A stretch of DNA of 61,438 nt from Blastomonas sp. CACIA14H2 (GCA_000503195.1 AYSC01000025.1:1-61438), one strand, 5' to 3'; positions 26,247-35,508 are shown, counted from the stretch's first letter. Notes: generated by a model not told the origin, from the letters alone. Program-made: numbers and translations.

Positions 26247-26322
26247 AATAGGGCGCATTAGAATCTCCGTTCGCAATCGTTTGTCACGATGCGCGGATGA
26301 GGAAAAGTTGGAGCACAGGACC

Positions 26323-28128
26323 ATGGACCTTAAGAGAGCGACATTGACCGGATCCGGCGTGATTTTCACCACCGTAGCGGCCGCCGCACTCTATGTCGGT
26401 ATGACGATGAGCACGATCAGCGTGGGCGGCCCCGTGGTCGCCGACAACCAGCAGGCGTCTGATCTGGTCGCCGACATCCTGCCTCCCCCGGTCTATATCC
26501 TCGAATCCTATCTCGCGGCGCGCCTCGCCATGGTCGAACCACGCGAGATGCGGCGCCATGCCGAGCGGCTCGAGAAGCTGCAGGGCGAATATGAGACCCG
26601 CCAGGCGCACTGGCGCCAATCGACCCTGCCCGATCCGCTCAAGGCCCAGCTGAGCAAGGTCGATACTCCCGCGAAACAGTTCTTTTCCGAGGTCGAGGAT
26701 CGGTTCCTGCCCAGCCTGAAGCGCGGCGACATGGCAGCGGCATCGGCGAGTATCGAAATTCTGGGCCGGGCCTATGCCGCGCATCGTCGCGAAATCGACG
26801 CGCTGGTCGAGCAGACGTCGACCTATCAGACCGAAACGCGCGAGGCCGGCGAGGCGCAGGCCAGCTTTGCCCATTGGAGCATGGCGCTGGCCGGGCTGAT
26901 CCTGGCGCTGGTGCTCGCAGGCGCGAATGTGCTGCTGTCGCGCTACGCCATCACCCCGCTCAAGTCGGTCGCCGACGCGATGCGCCGCATGGCTGGCGGC
27001 GATCTCGACGCACGCGCCGAGGTGGACAAGCCGGTCGAGGAAATCGGCGACATGATCGCCGCGATCGAGGTGTTCCGCGAGGCCTCCCGATCACGCCTCG
27101 CCGCCGAGCAGAAACAGGCATTCATCGTGCGCGAACTGACCGGCGGGCTCGACGCGCTCGCTGCCAAGCAGTTGACCCATCGCATCGATGCGCGCTTCCC
27201 TGATGAGTATGAAGCGCTGCGAACCAGCTTCAACCAGACCATGGCCGAATTGAGCGAGGTGCTGAGCCACACCGTCGCCTCGGCCGGCCATGTGCTCAAC
27301 GGCGCGTCCGAAATCCGCTCGGCGTCGAACGATCTGGCCCAGCGCACCGAGCAACAGGCCGCCAATCTGGAGGAAAGCGCGGCCGCGATGCGCGAAGTGA
27401 CCGAGCTGGTCCACCAGACCGCGCGCAACGCCACCGATGTGGGGCGCGAGATTTCCGAAGCGCATGCCAGTGCTGCCGATGGCGGCAAGGTGGTCGCGCG
27501 TGCGGTCACCGCGATGGACAGCATCCAGAAATCGGCGAGCCAGATCACAAGCATCATCGACGTGATCGACGGGATCGCCTTCCAGACCAATCTCCTCGCG
27601 CTCAATGCCGGGGTCGAGGCGGCACGCGCGGGGGAAGCGGGCAAGGGCTTTGCCGTGGTCGCCAACGAGGTGCGCGCGCTCGCCCAGCGCTCCGCCGACG
27701 CCGCGCGCGATATCAAGCAGCTCATCACCGCCTCGCACCAGTCGGTGGCCGAGGGCGTGGCGCTGGTCGACGAAACCGGTTCCGTCCTCCTCCAGATCGG
27801 CGAACGCGTCGCCGCGATCAATGCGCGCATCGCCGAGATCGCCGATTCGGCGCAGGGACAGGCGGTGCGGCTGCAGCAGGTCAATCTGGCGGTCGGCGAC
27901 ATGGACAAGATGACCCAGCAGAATGCCGCAATGGTCGAGGAATCGAACGCCGCCGCGCGCAGCCTGGCCGACGAAGCCAACGAGCTCGCCACGCTGGTCG
28001 AAGCCTTCGAGACCGGGCAGCGCCGCGCTTCGGCCCCTGCGACCCGCCAGCGACCTGCCGTAAGGATGCCGGTTCTCGCGGGCAATCTCGCGCTCCAGCT
28101 GGACGAGGGTGAATGGTCGCAATTCTGA
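26323..28128 (+). CDS. Methyl-accepting chemotaxis protein 1
   Basis: A 601-residue transmembrane chemoreceptor. Membrane spans at about 12-31 and 186-206 enclose a periplasmic helical sensor domain that starts with DNQQASDLVADILPPP, a block seen in alphaproteobacterial receptors. A HAMP domain (about 207-260) and the signalling domain follow; the CheA/CheW-contact tip is FQTNLLALNAGVEAARAGE with KGFAVVANEVRALA. The C terminus EWSQF is a weak form of the CheR-binding pentapeptide. It is a tandem paralogue of the next gene. Ligand unknown. Confidence 0.92.
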   Translation: MDLKRATLTGSGVIFTTVAAAALYVGMTMSTISVGGPVVADNQQASDLVADILPPPVYILESYLAARLAMVEPREMRRHAERLEKLQGEYETRQAHWRQSTLPDPLKAQLSKVDTPAKQFFSEVEDRFLPSLKRGDMAAASASIEILGRAYAAHRREIDALVEQTSTYQTETREAGEAQASFAHWSMALAGLILALVLAGANVLLSRYAITPLKSVADAMRRMAGGDLDARAEVDKPVEEIGDMIAAIEVFREASRSRLAAEQKQAFIVRELTGGLDALAAKQLTHRIDARFPDEYEALRTSFNQTMAELSEVLSHTVASAGHVLNGASEIRSASNDLAQRTEQQAANLEESAAAMREVTELVHQTARNATDVGREISEAHASAADGGKVVARAVTAMDSIQKSASQITSIIDVIDGIAFQTNLLALNAGVEAARAGEAGKGFAVVANEVRALAQRSADAARDIKQLITASHQSVAEGVALVDETGSVLLQIGERVAAINARIAEIADSAQGQAVRLQQVNLAVGDMDKMTQQNAAMVEESNAAARSLADEANELATLVEAFETGQRRASAPATRQRPAVRMPVLAGNLALQLDEGEWSQF

Positions 28129-28206
28129 TCCTGCCAGAGCAATGCCAGCCAGCGCCTATCCGTCGATGCTCGACACTATTCATTGTTACTCAAGCATAAT
28201 TTGGCA

Positions 28207-28216
28207 TTAACCTTAA
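28207..28216 (+). promoter_or_regulatory. CtrA-like element TTAACCTTAA
   Basis: TTAACCTTAA lies 131 bases before the second chemoreceptor ATG in a 218-base gap that otherwise shows no gene. The first receptor has TTAACCTTTG 129 bases before its ATG (26194), nearly the same distance, which supports a shared control element copied with the gene. Confidence 0.4.
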
Positions 28217-28346
28217 ATTCAGCGCTTTGCGCGAACCTGTTGCTCATTCGCTATTCCAGACGGCCTTGCGAGAAGGTCGAAGCCCATTTCGCGTTGCCCG
28301 ATGGATCGGGAACCGGGGCATCTGGCTGGCGCGGGGGGCAAGACAG

Positions 28347-30155
28347 ATGCAGATCGGCAAGGCCACGCTGGCAGGCACCGGCGTCATATTCGCAACCGTC
28401 GCGGCCACCGCGCTGTTCGTGGGGGCGGCGATGGCCACGATCAGCGTGGGCGGGCCGATCGCCGACGACAACCAGCAGGCCTCGGATCTCGTCGCCGATA
28501 TCCTGCCCCCGCCGGTCTATATCCTCGAATCCTATCTCGAGGCGCGGCTCGCGCTGGCCGAGCCCGCGCGGATCGATCATCATGCCGCGCGGCTGAACAA
28601 GCTCCACGACGAATTCGACGCACGGCAGAAGCACTGGGCCGCCTCCACGCTGCCCGATGACCTGAAGGCGCAGGTGCGCAAGGTCGATGCCCCCGCGCGC
28701 CGCTTCTATGCCGAGCTCGAGCAGCGCTTCCTGCCCAGCCTCAAGCGCGGCGACGAGGCGGAAGCCCGGCAGAGCGCCGCAAGGCTCGCTGCGGCCTATG
28801 CCGATCACCGGCGCCAGATCGACCGGCTGGTCGAGCAGACCGCCGCCTATCAGGCCGAAACCCGGCAAACCGGCGACGGCTATGTCAGCATGGCCTTTGT
28901 CGCCATGGCCGTGGCGGGGCTCATCCTGCTGCTGGTGCTGGCAGGGGCCAATCTGCTGCTGCGCCGGCATCTCGTCGATCCGCTGAAGGCGGTGTCCGGG
29001 GTGATGTGGCGCATGGCCGAGGGCGATCTCAAGGCCGAAGCCAGGCTCGACAAGCCGATGGACGAGATCGCCGACATGATGCGCGCGATCGAGGTCTTCC
29101 GCAAATCCTCGCAGGCCTGCCTCGCCGCCGATGTCCAGGCGGGCGTCGTGCGCGAGCTGACCATGGGGCTCGAGGCGCTGGCCAGCCGCAACCTCGCCTA
29201 TCGCATCACCGCAAGCTTCCCGCCCGAATTCGAACCGCTGCGGGTCAGCTTCAACAGCGCCACCGAAACCCTTTGCGCGGTGGTCGCCCGCACCGCCGCC
29301 TCGGCCGGCAATGTACTCAACGGCTCTGCCGAAATCCGCTCGGCCTCGGGCGATCTGGCGCAGCGCACCGAGCAGCAGGCCGCCAATATCGAGGAGAGCG
29401 CTGCAGCGATGCGCGAGGTCACCGGCATGGTCCAGCAGACCGCGAGAAATGCGCTCGATGTCGGCCAGCAGGTCTCCGACGCGCATGGCAGCGCGACCGA
29501 GGGCGGCATCGTCGTCACCCGCGCGGTCGAGGCGATGGGGCATATCCAGAAGTCCGCCAACGAGATCACCAGCATCATCGATGTCATCGATGGCATCGCC
29601 TTCCAGACCAACCTGCTCGCGCTCAATGCCGGGGTCGAGGCCGCGCGCGCGGGCGAATCGGGCAAGGGCTTTGCGGTCGTCGCGAACGAGGTCCGCGCGC
29701 TGGCGCAGCGCTCCGCCGATGCCGCCAGCGACATCAAGGCGCTGATCGGCGCATCGCACGCATCGGTGGCCGAAGGCGTGGCGCTGGTCGACGAAACCGG
29801 CACCGTGCTGACCCGCATCGGCGAGCGCGTTGCCGCGATCAACGACCGCATCGCCGAGATCGCCGAGTCCGCCCAGGCCCAGGCGCTGCGCCTGCAGCAC
29901 GTCAACCCGGCGGTCGGCGACATGGACAAGATGACGCAGCAGAATGCGGCGATGGTCGAACAATCCAACGCCGCCGCACGCAGCCTGGCCGACGAGGCGA
30001 ACGACCTCGCCCGCCTGGTCGAGGGATTCGACACCGGCCACCGCGCAAGCCAGCCCGCCCCGCGTGCACCCCACGCAAAACCACGCCTTGCGCCGATAGC
30101 GGGCAATCTGGCGTTGCAAACCGATCCCGGCGAGGAGAACTGGTCCAGCTTCTGA
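28347..30155 (+). CDS. Methyl-accepting chemotaxis protein 2
   Basis: A 602-residue chemoreceptor closely similar to the one before it along its whole length: same DNQQASDLVADILPPP start of the sensor domain, two membrane spans, HAMP, and the FQTNLLALNAGVEAARAGE tip. The sensor domain is more diverged than the signalling half, as expected if the two detect different compounds. It ends in NWSSF, a good match to the xWxxF pentapeptide that tethers CheR/CheB, which the first copy has less well. The frame is open upstream, but homology to copy 1 sets the ATG at 28347. Confidence 0.92.
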   Translation: MQIGKATLAGTGVIFATVAATALFVGAAMATISVGGPIADDNQQASDLVADILPPPVYILESYLEARLALAEPARIDHHAARLNKLHDEFDARQKHWAASTLPDDLKAQVRKVDAPARRFYAELEQRFLPSLKRGDEAEARQSAARLAAAYADHRRQIDRLVEQTAAYQAETRQTGDGYVSMAFVAMAVAGLILLLVLAGANLLLRRHLVDPLKAVSGVMWRMAEGDLKAEARLDKPMDEIADMMRAIEVFRKSSQACLAADVQAGVVRELTMGLEALASRNLAYRITASFPPEFEPLRVSFNSATETLCAVVARTAASAGNVLNGSAEIRSASGDLAQRTEQQAANIEESAAAMREVTGMVQQTARNALDVGQQVSDAHGSATEGGIVVTRAVEAMGHIQKSANEITSIIDVIDGIAFQTNLLALNAGVEAARAGESGKGFAVVANEVRALAQRSADAASDIKALIGASHASVAEGVALVDETGTVLTRIGERVAAINDRIAEIAESAQAQALRLQHVNPAVGDMDKMTQQNAAMVEQSNAAARSLADEANDLARLVEGFDTGHRASQPAPRAPHAKPRLAPIAGNLALQTDPGEENWSSF

Positions 30156-30192
30156 CGGGTAAGGCGCAGCCGCGCCGGTCTTTCGAGCAACT

Positions 30193-30206
30193 TTGACCTC
30201 CATCAA
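30193..30206. promoter_or_regulatory. FNR box before hemN
   Basis: TTGAC-CTCC-ATCAA is a nine-of-ten match to TTGAT-N4-ATCAA and has the same half-sites as the ccoN box. It is centred about 41 bases before the hemN ATG, so it lies close to or within the core promoter. Confidence 0.8.
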
Positions 30207-30240
30207 TGTTGCCTCGCATGAACCGGCATAATCTGCGGGC

Positions 30241-31584
30241 ATGTGGACATATCACCCCGATCTGCTCAGCCGCCCCGTGCCGCGCTATACGAGCTATCCC
30301 ACCGCGGCCGATTTCGGCGAGGATGTGGGGGCTGGCGACTATATGCGCGCGCTCGATGCGGTGGAATCGGGGGCCCCTCTCTCGCTCTATGTCCACATAC
30401 CCTATTGCGAGCAGATCTGCTGGTATTGCGGCTGCAACACCGGTGCGGCCAACCGCAAGCACCGGCTGACCGATTATCTCACCGCGCTGCGTGCCGAGAT
30501 CGCTCTGGTCGCCAAGAGGCTGGGCGGGCGCGGACGCGTCCAGCATATCGCCTTTGGCGGGGGCAGTCCCAATGCCATCGCGCCGGTCGAGTTCGTCCGG
30601 CTGCTCGATCGGATCATGACGGTGTTCGACTGCTCGCACCCCGAGGTGTCGATCGAGATCGATCCGCGCAATTTCACGTCCGAATGGGCGCTGGTGCTCG
30701 CCTCCTCGCGCGTCAGCCGGGTGAGCATGGGGGTGCAGACCTTCGCGCCGCACATCCAGGCGGCGATCGGCCGCATCCAGCCGCTCGACCATATTGAGAC
30801 CGCGATGACCTCGCTTCGCATGCGCGGCATCGACGCGATCAATTTCGACCTGATGTACGGTCTGCCCGGCCAGCATCTCGACGATCTCGATGCGACGCTG
30901 CAGCAGACCATCCGCCTCGCCCCCAGCCGCATCGCGCTGTTCGGCTATGCGCACCTGCCCGACATGATCCCGCGGCAGAAGCGGATCGATGTGCGCGATC
31001 TGCCCGATGATCGCGAGCGGTTCGAGCAGGCGGCCTATGGCTATCTCTCGCTCACCCAGGCCGGCTATGTGCCTGTCGGATTCGACCACTTCGCGCTGCC
31101 CGGCGATCCGCTAGCCGCCGCGGCGCGCGAAGGCCGGGTGAATCGCAACTTCCAGGGCTTCACGCACGACGGTGCGTCGACGCAGCTCGGCTTCGGCGCC
31201 AGCGCGATCAGCATCTTCCCCGATCTGATCGTGCAGAATGAGAAGAATGCCGGCCCCTATCGCAAGCTGGTGAGCGAGGGTCGCCTGACGCCCACGCGCG
31301 GCGTCGCGCTCAATCGCGACGACATCCGCCGCGCCGACATCATCAACGCGCTGCTCTGCCGGGGCCGCGCGACGCTCGATTCCGAGTTCCTCCCTACTGC
31401 CCGCGCCGTATTGACCGAGTTCGAGCGGCGCGGGCTTCTTTTCTGGGAGGACCAGACGCTCGTGCTGGCCGAGGGGTCGGAGCCCTATGCGCGCGTGATC
31501 GCCGCGCAGTTCGATGGCTTTCGCGGCAGCATTCATCCGCACAGCGGACCCCAGCGCTTGCATTCCGCCGCGCCAGCCTGTTGA
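30241..31584 (+). CDS. hemN: Oxygen-independent coproporphyrinogen III oxidase
   Basis: A 447-residue radical-SAM enzyme that makes protoporphyrinogen IX without oxygen, in the cytoplasm. The cluster motif is C56-x3-C60-x2-C63 with the adjacent C65 typical of true HemN (CEQICWYCGC). The N-terminal PRYTSYPTA and the HIPYC, GGGSPNA, MGVQTF and NFDLMYGLPGQ blocks are all present, so it is not the HemW look-alike. An FNR box lies 35 bases upstream of the ATG, tying heme synthesis to the cbb3 oxidase. Confidence 0.95.
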   Translation: MWTYHPDLLSRPVPRYTSYPTAADFGEDVGAGDYMRALDAVESGAPLSLYVHIPYCEQICWYCGCNTGAANRKHRLTDYLTALRAEIALVAKRLGGRGRVQHIAFGGGSPNAIAPVEFVRLLDRIMTVFDCSHPEVSIEIDPRNFTSEWALVLASSRVSRVSMGVQTFAPHIQAAIGRIQPLDHIETAMTSLRMRGIDAINFDLMYGLPGQHLDDLDATLQQTIRLAPSRIALFGYAHLPDMIPRQKRIDVRDLPDDRERFEQAAYGYLSLTQAGYVPVGFDHFALPGDPLAAAAREGRVNRNFQGFTHDGASTQLGFGASAISIFPDLIVQNEKNAGPYRKLVSEGRLTPTRGVALNRDDIRRADIINALLCRGRATLDSEFLPTARAVLTEFERRGLLFWEDQTLVLAEGSEPYARVIAAQFDGFRGSIHPHSGPQRLHSAAPAC

Positions 31585-31649
31585 GCTTTAACCCTTGAGG
31601 CAGCGCGCCCGCGAATCAGCGGGGACCGGCGGCAGAAGGGGGAATGGCC

Positions 31650-32276
31650 ATGGCGGAATCGGAAGCGGCATCGAACTATGCGGGCGTGTTCGGCAACCGC
31701 ATCGGCTTCGGCCAGCGCCCCGCCCTGCTGCTGATCGATTTCGTCCAGGCCTATTTCGAACCCGATTGTCCGCTGTTCGCGGGCGTCGAGGAGGCGCTGG
31801 CGAGCGCGATCCGGGTGCGAGACGCTGCGCGCGCGGCGGGCATCCCGATCATCTATACCAATGTCGTCTATCACCCCAGCATGGTCGATGGCGGCCGCTT
31901 CAAGCAGAAGACGCCGTTGCTCGAGGTGTTCAAGGCCGGATCGCCGATGGGGGCCTGGCCGCAGGGGCTGGAGCCGAGCGCAGACGAGCTGGTGATCTCC
32001 AAGCAATATCCCAGCGCCTTTTTCGGCACCTCGCTCGCCGCGACGCTCACCGCCATGGGAGTGGATACCGTGCTGCTCACCGGGCTCTCCACCAGCGGCT
32101 GCGTGCGCGCGACCTGTGTCGACACGTCGAGCCACGGCTTCATCCCGATCGTCATCGCCGATGCGTGCGGTGACCGCCACCAGGCCCCGCACGAGGCGAA
32201 CCTGTTCGACATGGACGCCAAATATGCCGATGTCGTGCGCGAGACCGAGGCGCTCGACTATCTCGCCGGGCTGTAG
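31650..32276 (+). CDS. Isochorismatase-family cysteine hydrolase
   Basis: About 208 residues with the catalytic triad of isochorismatase-like hydrolases: Asp in LLLIDFVQAYF, Lys in VISKQYPSAFF, and Cys in GLSTSGCVRATCVD. The pattern is nearest to the N-carbamoylsarcosine amidohydrolase group. The substrate is unknown. The ATG at 31650 is preferred because the GGGGGA ribosome-binding site sits seven bases before it and too close to the ATG at 31644. It lies next to the hydantoinase cluster but points toward it, with a palindromic repeat between. Confidence 0.85.
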   Translation: MAESEAASNYAGVFGNRIGFGQRPALLLIDFVQAYFEPDCPLFAGVEEALASAIRVRDAARAAGIPIIYTNVVYHPSMVDGGRFKQKTPLLEVFKAGSPMGAWPQGLEPSADELVISKQYPSAFFGTSLAATLTAMGVDTVLLTGLSTSGCVRATCVDTSSHGFIPIVIADACGDRHQAPHEANLFDMDAKYADVVRETEALDYLAGL

Positions 32277-32309
32277 GGCTGAGCTGAGCTTCACCTGCCA
32301 AACCCGTCC

Positions 32310-32386
32310 CGTCACCCCCGCGAAAGCGGGGGTCCCGCTTGCAAGGTCCAGAAAGAAGCGGGATTCCTGCCTTCGCGGGAATGACG
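32310..32386. repeat. Nested palindromic repeat (REP/BIME-like)
   Basis: The element is bounded by CGTCA (32310-32314) and TGACG (32382-32386). Inside are CCCCCGC/GCGGGGG, TCCCGCTT/AAGCGGGA and TTCCTGCCTTCGCGGGAA. This architecture is the well-known sphingomonad intergenic repeat with GTCACCCCCGCG and CGCGGGAATGACG ends. It separates two convergent genes and could stop transcription on both strands. Confidence 0.75.
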
Positions 32387-32402
32387 AAGTAACAGGGCTG
32401 GA

Positions 32403-33614
32403 TCAGATCGCCCCGGCCGCCTTCAGATTGTCGATCGTCTGCTGGTCCATGCCGAGCAGCTTGCCGTAAACCTCGTCATTATGCTCGCCGATGCTCTGCG
32501 GCGCGAGGCTGCGGATGCTGCTCGGCGTATCGGACAGCTTGGGGAAGCTGTTCTGCATCGCGAACCGGCCCCAGCGCGGGCTGTCGACCTCGACCAGCGC
32601 GTCGCGCGCCTTGAAATGCTCGTCCTCCAGCATGTCCGCCGCGCCATAGATCTTGCCGGCAGGAACGCTGTATTCGATCATCAGCGCCTCGACCTCGGCG
32701 ACGGTGAGCGTCCTCGTCCAGGCCTCGATCAGGTCGTCGAGCTCCTTCTGGTGCTGGCCGCGCGCGACGTGCGAGGAATAGCGCGGATCGGTGGCGAGCT
32801 CGGGCCGCCCCATCGCCTGGCACAGCCGCGCGAACACCGCGTCCTGATTGGCGCCGATCAGATACTCGCCATCGCGGCACTGGTACACATTGCTCGGCGC
32901 GATGCCTTCGAGGATCGATCCGGTCCGCCGGCGGATATGGCCGCTCACCATGTACTCGGGCACCAGGCTTTCCATCACCTGCAGCACCGCCTCGTACAGC
33001 GCGCTGTCGACCACCTGGCCCTTGCCGGTCCGCTCGCGCGCGTGGAGCGCGGCGAGCGCGCCCATGCAGCCATAGGTCGCCGCCAGGCTGTCGCCGATCG
33101 ACACGCCCATGCGGCTGGGCGGACGGTCGGGATCGCCGACGATCGCGCGCCATCCGCCCATCGCCTCGCCGATGCCGCCAAAGCCCGCGCGGCTCGAATA
33201 GGGCCCGGTCTGGCCATAGCCCGAGACGCGCACGATGATCAGGCGCGGGTTGATCGCGTGCAGCGCATCGGGCCCCAGCCCCCATTTCTCGATCGTGCCG
33301 GGCTTGAAATTCTCGATCAGAATATCGGCATGGGCGGCGAGCTTGCGCACGATCTCCTGCCCTTCGGCGATGCGCAGATTGGCGCTGACCGACTTCTTGT
33401 TGCGGGCGACGACCTCCCACCACAATTTGTGTTCGCCATGGCCCCAGTTGCGCATGGGGTCGCCGCCCCCCTTGCCATCGACAGCCGGGGGTTCGACCTT
33501 GATCACTTCCGCACCCATGTCGCCGAGCAGCTGGCCGCAGAACGGGCCCGCGATCAACTGCCCCAGTTCGACGACACGAATGCCCGCCAATGCCCCCCGG
33601 TTGTCCTGGCTCAT
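32403..33614 (-). CDS. Class III CoA-transferase (CaiB/BaiF)
   Basis: A 403-residue formyl-CoA-transferase-type enzyme that moves CoA between carboxylic acids in the cytoplasm. It opens LAGIRVVELGQLIAGPFCGQLLGDMGAEVIKVE-like in family style; the acyl-anhydride Asp is D175 in SIGDSLAAT, followed by RTGKGQVVDSALYEA. The human HMG/glutarate CoA-transferase SUGCT belongs to this family, which matters because an HMG-CoA-lyase homologue lies in the same cluster. It is the last gene of the leftward operon, 12 bases behind hyuB. Confidence 0.93.
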   Translation of the reverse strand: MSQDNRGALAGIRVVELGQLIAGPFCGQLLGDMGAEVIKVEPPAVDGKGGGDPMRNWGHGEHKLWWEVVARNKKSVSANLRIAEGQEIVRKLAAHADILIENFKPGTIEKWGLGPDALHAINPRLIIVRVSGYGQTGPYSSRAGFGGIGEAMGGWRAIVGDPDRPPSRMGVSIGDSLAATYGCMGALAALHARERTGKGQVVDSALYEAVLQVMESLVPEYMVSGHIRRRTGSILEGIAPSNVYQCRDGEYLIGANQDAVFARLCQAMGRPELATDPRYSSHVARGQHQKELDDLIEAWTRTLTVAEVEALMIEYSVPAGKIYGAADMLEDEHFKARDALVEVDSPRWGRFAMQNSFPKLSDTPSSIRSLAPQSIGEHNDEVYGKLLGMDQQTIDNLKAAGAI

Positions 33615-33626
33615 CTCATCCTTCCC

Positions 33627-35504
33627 TTATTCTGCAGCAATGGCGTAATTGGCCCAGCGCGGCTGGATCGGCGCGGGCAGCCCGGTTTCGGCCTCGCAAT
33701 TGGCGCGCAAGGTCTCGATGCCCGGACCGTAATCGAACAGCGGCAGCTCGCCGCGACTCGAGCGCATCTCCGCGCGCAGCGCCTCGGTGGCGGCCGTATC
33801 GACCCCGCCATCGGCATCGGCAACGACGCCATAGGCCTTGGCCCCGGTCGGCGTCACCAGACCCTGGCGGATTTCCTTGCCCACCAGCTCGGGATCGCGC
33901 TCGAGCGGGTCGCCCCAGCCACCGCCGCCCCAGGTGATGAAGTGGAGGACATCGCCCGCTTCGATGGCGACGTCCTCCACCTTGTTGCCGACGATGGTTT
34001 GCGACCCGTCGGGCTTTTCCAGGATCTTGCGCGCGCGGGCCCCCGGTTTGCCGCCATTGACGCCCCAGGGCGGCACGAACCAGCGATCGTCATGAATGGC
34101 AATGACGCCAGGCTCGAGAAAGCGATAGGTCATCACGATGCCGTTGCCGCCGCGATGCAGCCCCGCGCCCCCTGAGTCCGCCACGGTCTCGTAGCGTTCG
34201 ATGACCAGCGGGAAATAGCGCTCGAGGAACTCGTTGGGCACATTGGTGAAGCCCGGCCAGAGCGAATGGCCGTCGGGCCCATCGCCCATCGGACGGCCCG
34301 GGATGCCGCCAAAGCCGATCTGGAACAGCTGGAACCAGTCGCCCTTGCGGTCGGTGCCCGCATAGAACAGGTGCGGGCTGGACGAGAAACCGGCGGCGTT
34401 GAGGAATTCGGGCGTCTTCTGGCCGAGCAGTCCGCCCAATATATCGAAGATGCGGCCCAAGGCATGGGTGCGGCCCGACAGCGCAGCGGGATAGCGAGGC
34501 TTGAGCAGCGACCCTTCGGGAATGCGCACCTCGATCAGGTCGTAGAACCCGTCGTTGAACAGGATCTGCGGATCGAAGACCATGATCATGTAGATGCCGA
34601 AGAACATCTTGAACATGTTCTCGTTGAGCAGGAAGTTGATCGAGGCCTGGCTCTGCGGATCGGTGCCGTCGAAATCGAGGATGACGGTATCGCCCTCGCG
34701 CCACATGGTGCACTTGAGCTTGTACGGGCCATAGCCCATGCCGTCGTCGCAGATATAATCCTCGAAGCTCACCGGCTCCTCGCTGATCGCCTGGGCGAGC
34801 AATGTCTTCATCGCGCGGTGGTTGCGCGCGAGCAGCTCCTGCGTCGCCGAGACATAGGTGTCGACGCCGAAGCGCTCGCTCATCTCGATCACGCGGCGCG
34901 CGGCGACGCGGCACGAGGCAATCAGCGCATTCAGGTCCGCCGCGCACCAGGCGGGCGTGCGGCTCTGGTGCAGCACAAGCTTGACCAGATCTTCGTTATA
35001 GACGCCTTTCTTCCAGATCTTGACCGGCGGAATGCGCACGCCTTCCTGGAAGATGTTGGTCGCATCGATCGGCATCGATCCGGGCACCTTGCCGCCGATA
35101 TCGCTCTGATGGCCGAACATCGCGGTATAGGCGAGCAGGCGACCGTCCTTGAACACCGGCAGCAGCACCAGCCAGTCGTTGCAATGGCTGATCGCGCCGC
35201 CGACCGAATAGGGGTCCGACAGGAAGATCATGTCGCCGTCTTCGAGCGTGCCGTCATAGCCCTGCAGGAAACCGCCGATGAAGCTGCCGAACTGGCCGAC
35301 GATCATCCGGCCCTCATGGTCGGCGATCAGCGGAAAGGCATCGCCCTGTTCGCGGATGCCCGGCGACATGGCCGTGCGCACCAGCGTCGCGTCCATCTCG
35401 ATGCGCGCATTCCGCAGGGCGTTCTCGATGATGTCGAGCGTGACCGGATCGATCGCCTGCTTCTCGAACGGGGTATTGTTGGTCTGAATGATGGTAGCGG
35501 GCAT
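33627..35504 (-). CDS. hyuB: Hydantoinase B/oxoprolinase-family subunit
   Basis: A 625-residue HyuB-type subunit. Family marks are IDPVTLDIIENALRNARIEMD at the start, FGSFIGGF, DPYSVGGAISHCND, the GxHQSDIGG-type metal block (FGHQSDIGGK), GGAGLHRGGNGI and the C-terminal GGGGWGDPLERDPELV. HyuA/HyuB complexes use ATP to open cyclic amides or imides (N-methylhydantoin, oxoproline, caprolactam) or, in relatives, to carboxylate ketones. It follows hyuA by four bases. Confidence 0.93.
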   Translation of the reverse strand: MPATIIQTNNTPFEKQAIDPVTLDIIENALRNARIEMDATLVRTAMSPGIREQGDAFPLIADHEGRMIVGQFGSFIGGFLQGYDGTLEDGDMIFLSDPYSVGGAISHCNDWLVLLPVFKDGRLLAYTAMFGHQSDIGGKVPGSMPIDATNIFQEGVRIPPVKIWKKGVYNEDLVKLVLHQSRTPAWCAADLNALIASCRVAARRVIEMSERFGVDTYVSATQELLARNHRAMKTLLAQAISEEPVSFEDYICDDGMGYGPYKLKCTMWREGDTVILDFDGTDPQSQASINFLLNENMFKMFFGIYMIMVFDPQILFNDGFYDLIEVRIPEGSLLKPRYPAALSGRTHALGRIFDILGGLLGQKTPEFLNAAGFSSSPHLFYAGTDRKGDWFQLFQIGFGGIPGRPMGDGPDGHSLWPGFTNVPNEFLERYFPLVIERYETVADSGGAGLHRGGNGIVMTYRFLEPGVIAIHDDRWFVPPWGVNGGKPGARARKILEKPDGSQTIVGNKVEDVAIEAGDVLHFITWGGGGWGDPLERDPELVGKEIRQGLVTPTGAKAYGVVADADGGVDTAATEALRAEMRSSRGELPLFDYGPGIETLRANCEAETGLPAPIQPRWANYAIAAE

Positions 35505-35508
35505 GGTT

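Larger units (their letters stand above)
25735..26322. other. 588-base non-coding region before the chemoreceptors
   Basis: No gene is supported here. The stretch is less GC-rich than its surroundings and holds two like palindromes (CCCCC-TGAAAT-GGGGG at 26142-26157 and CCCC-AAAAT-GGGGG at 26233-26246), both followed by AA, and three TTAACC elements (25932, 25950, 26194). It probably contains the divergent promoters of the stress protein and the first chemoreceptor and a long leader for the latter. Confidence 0.5.
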
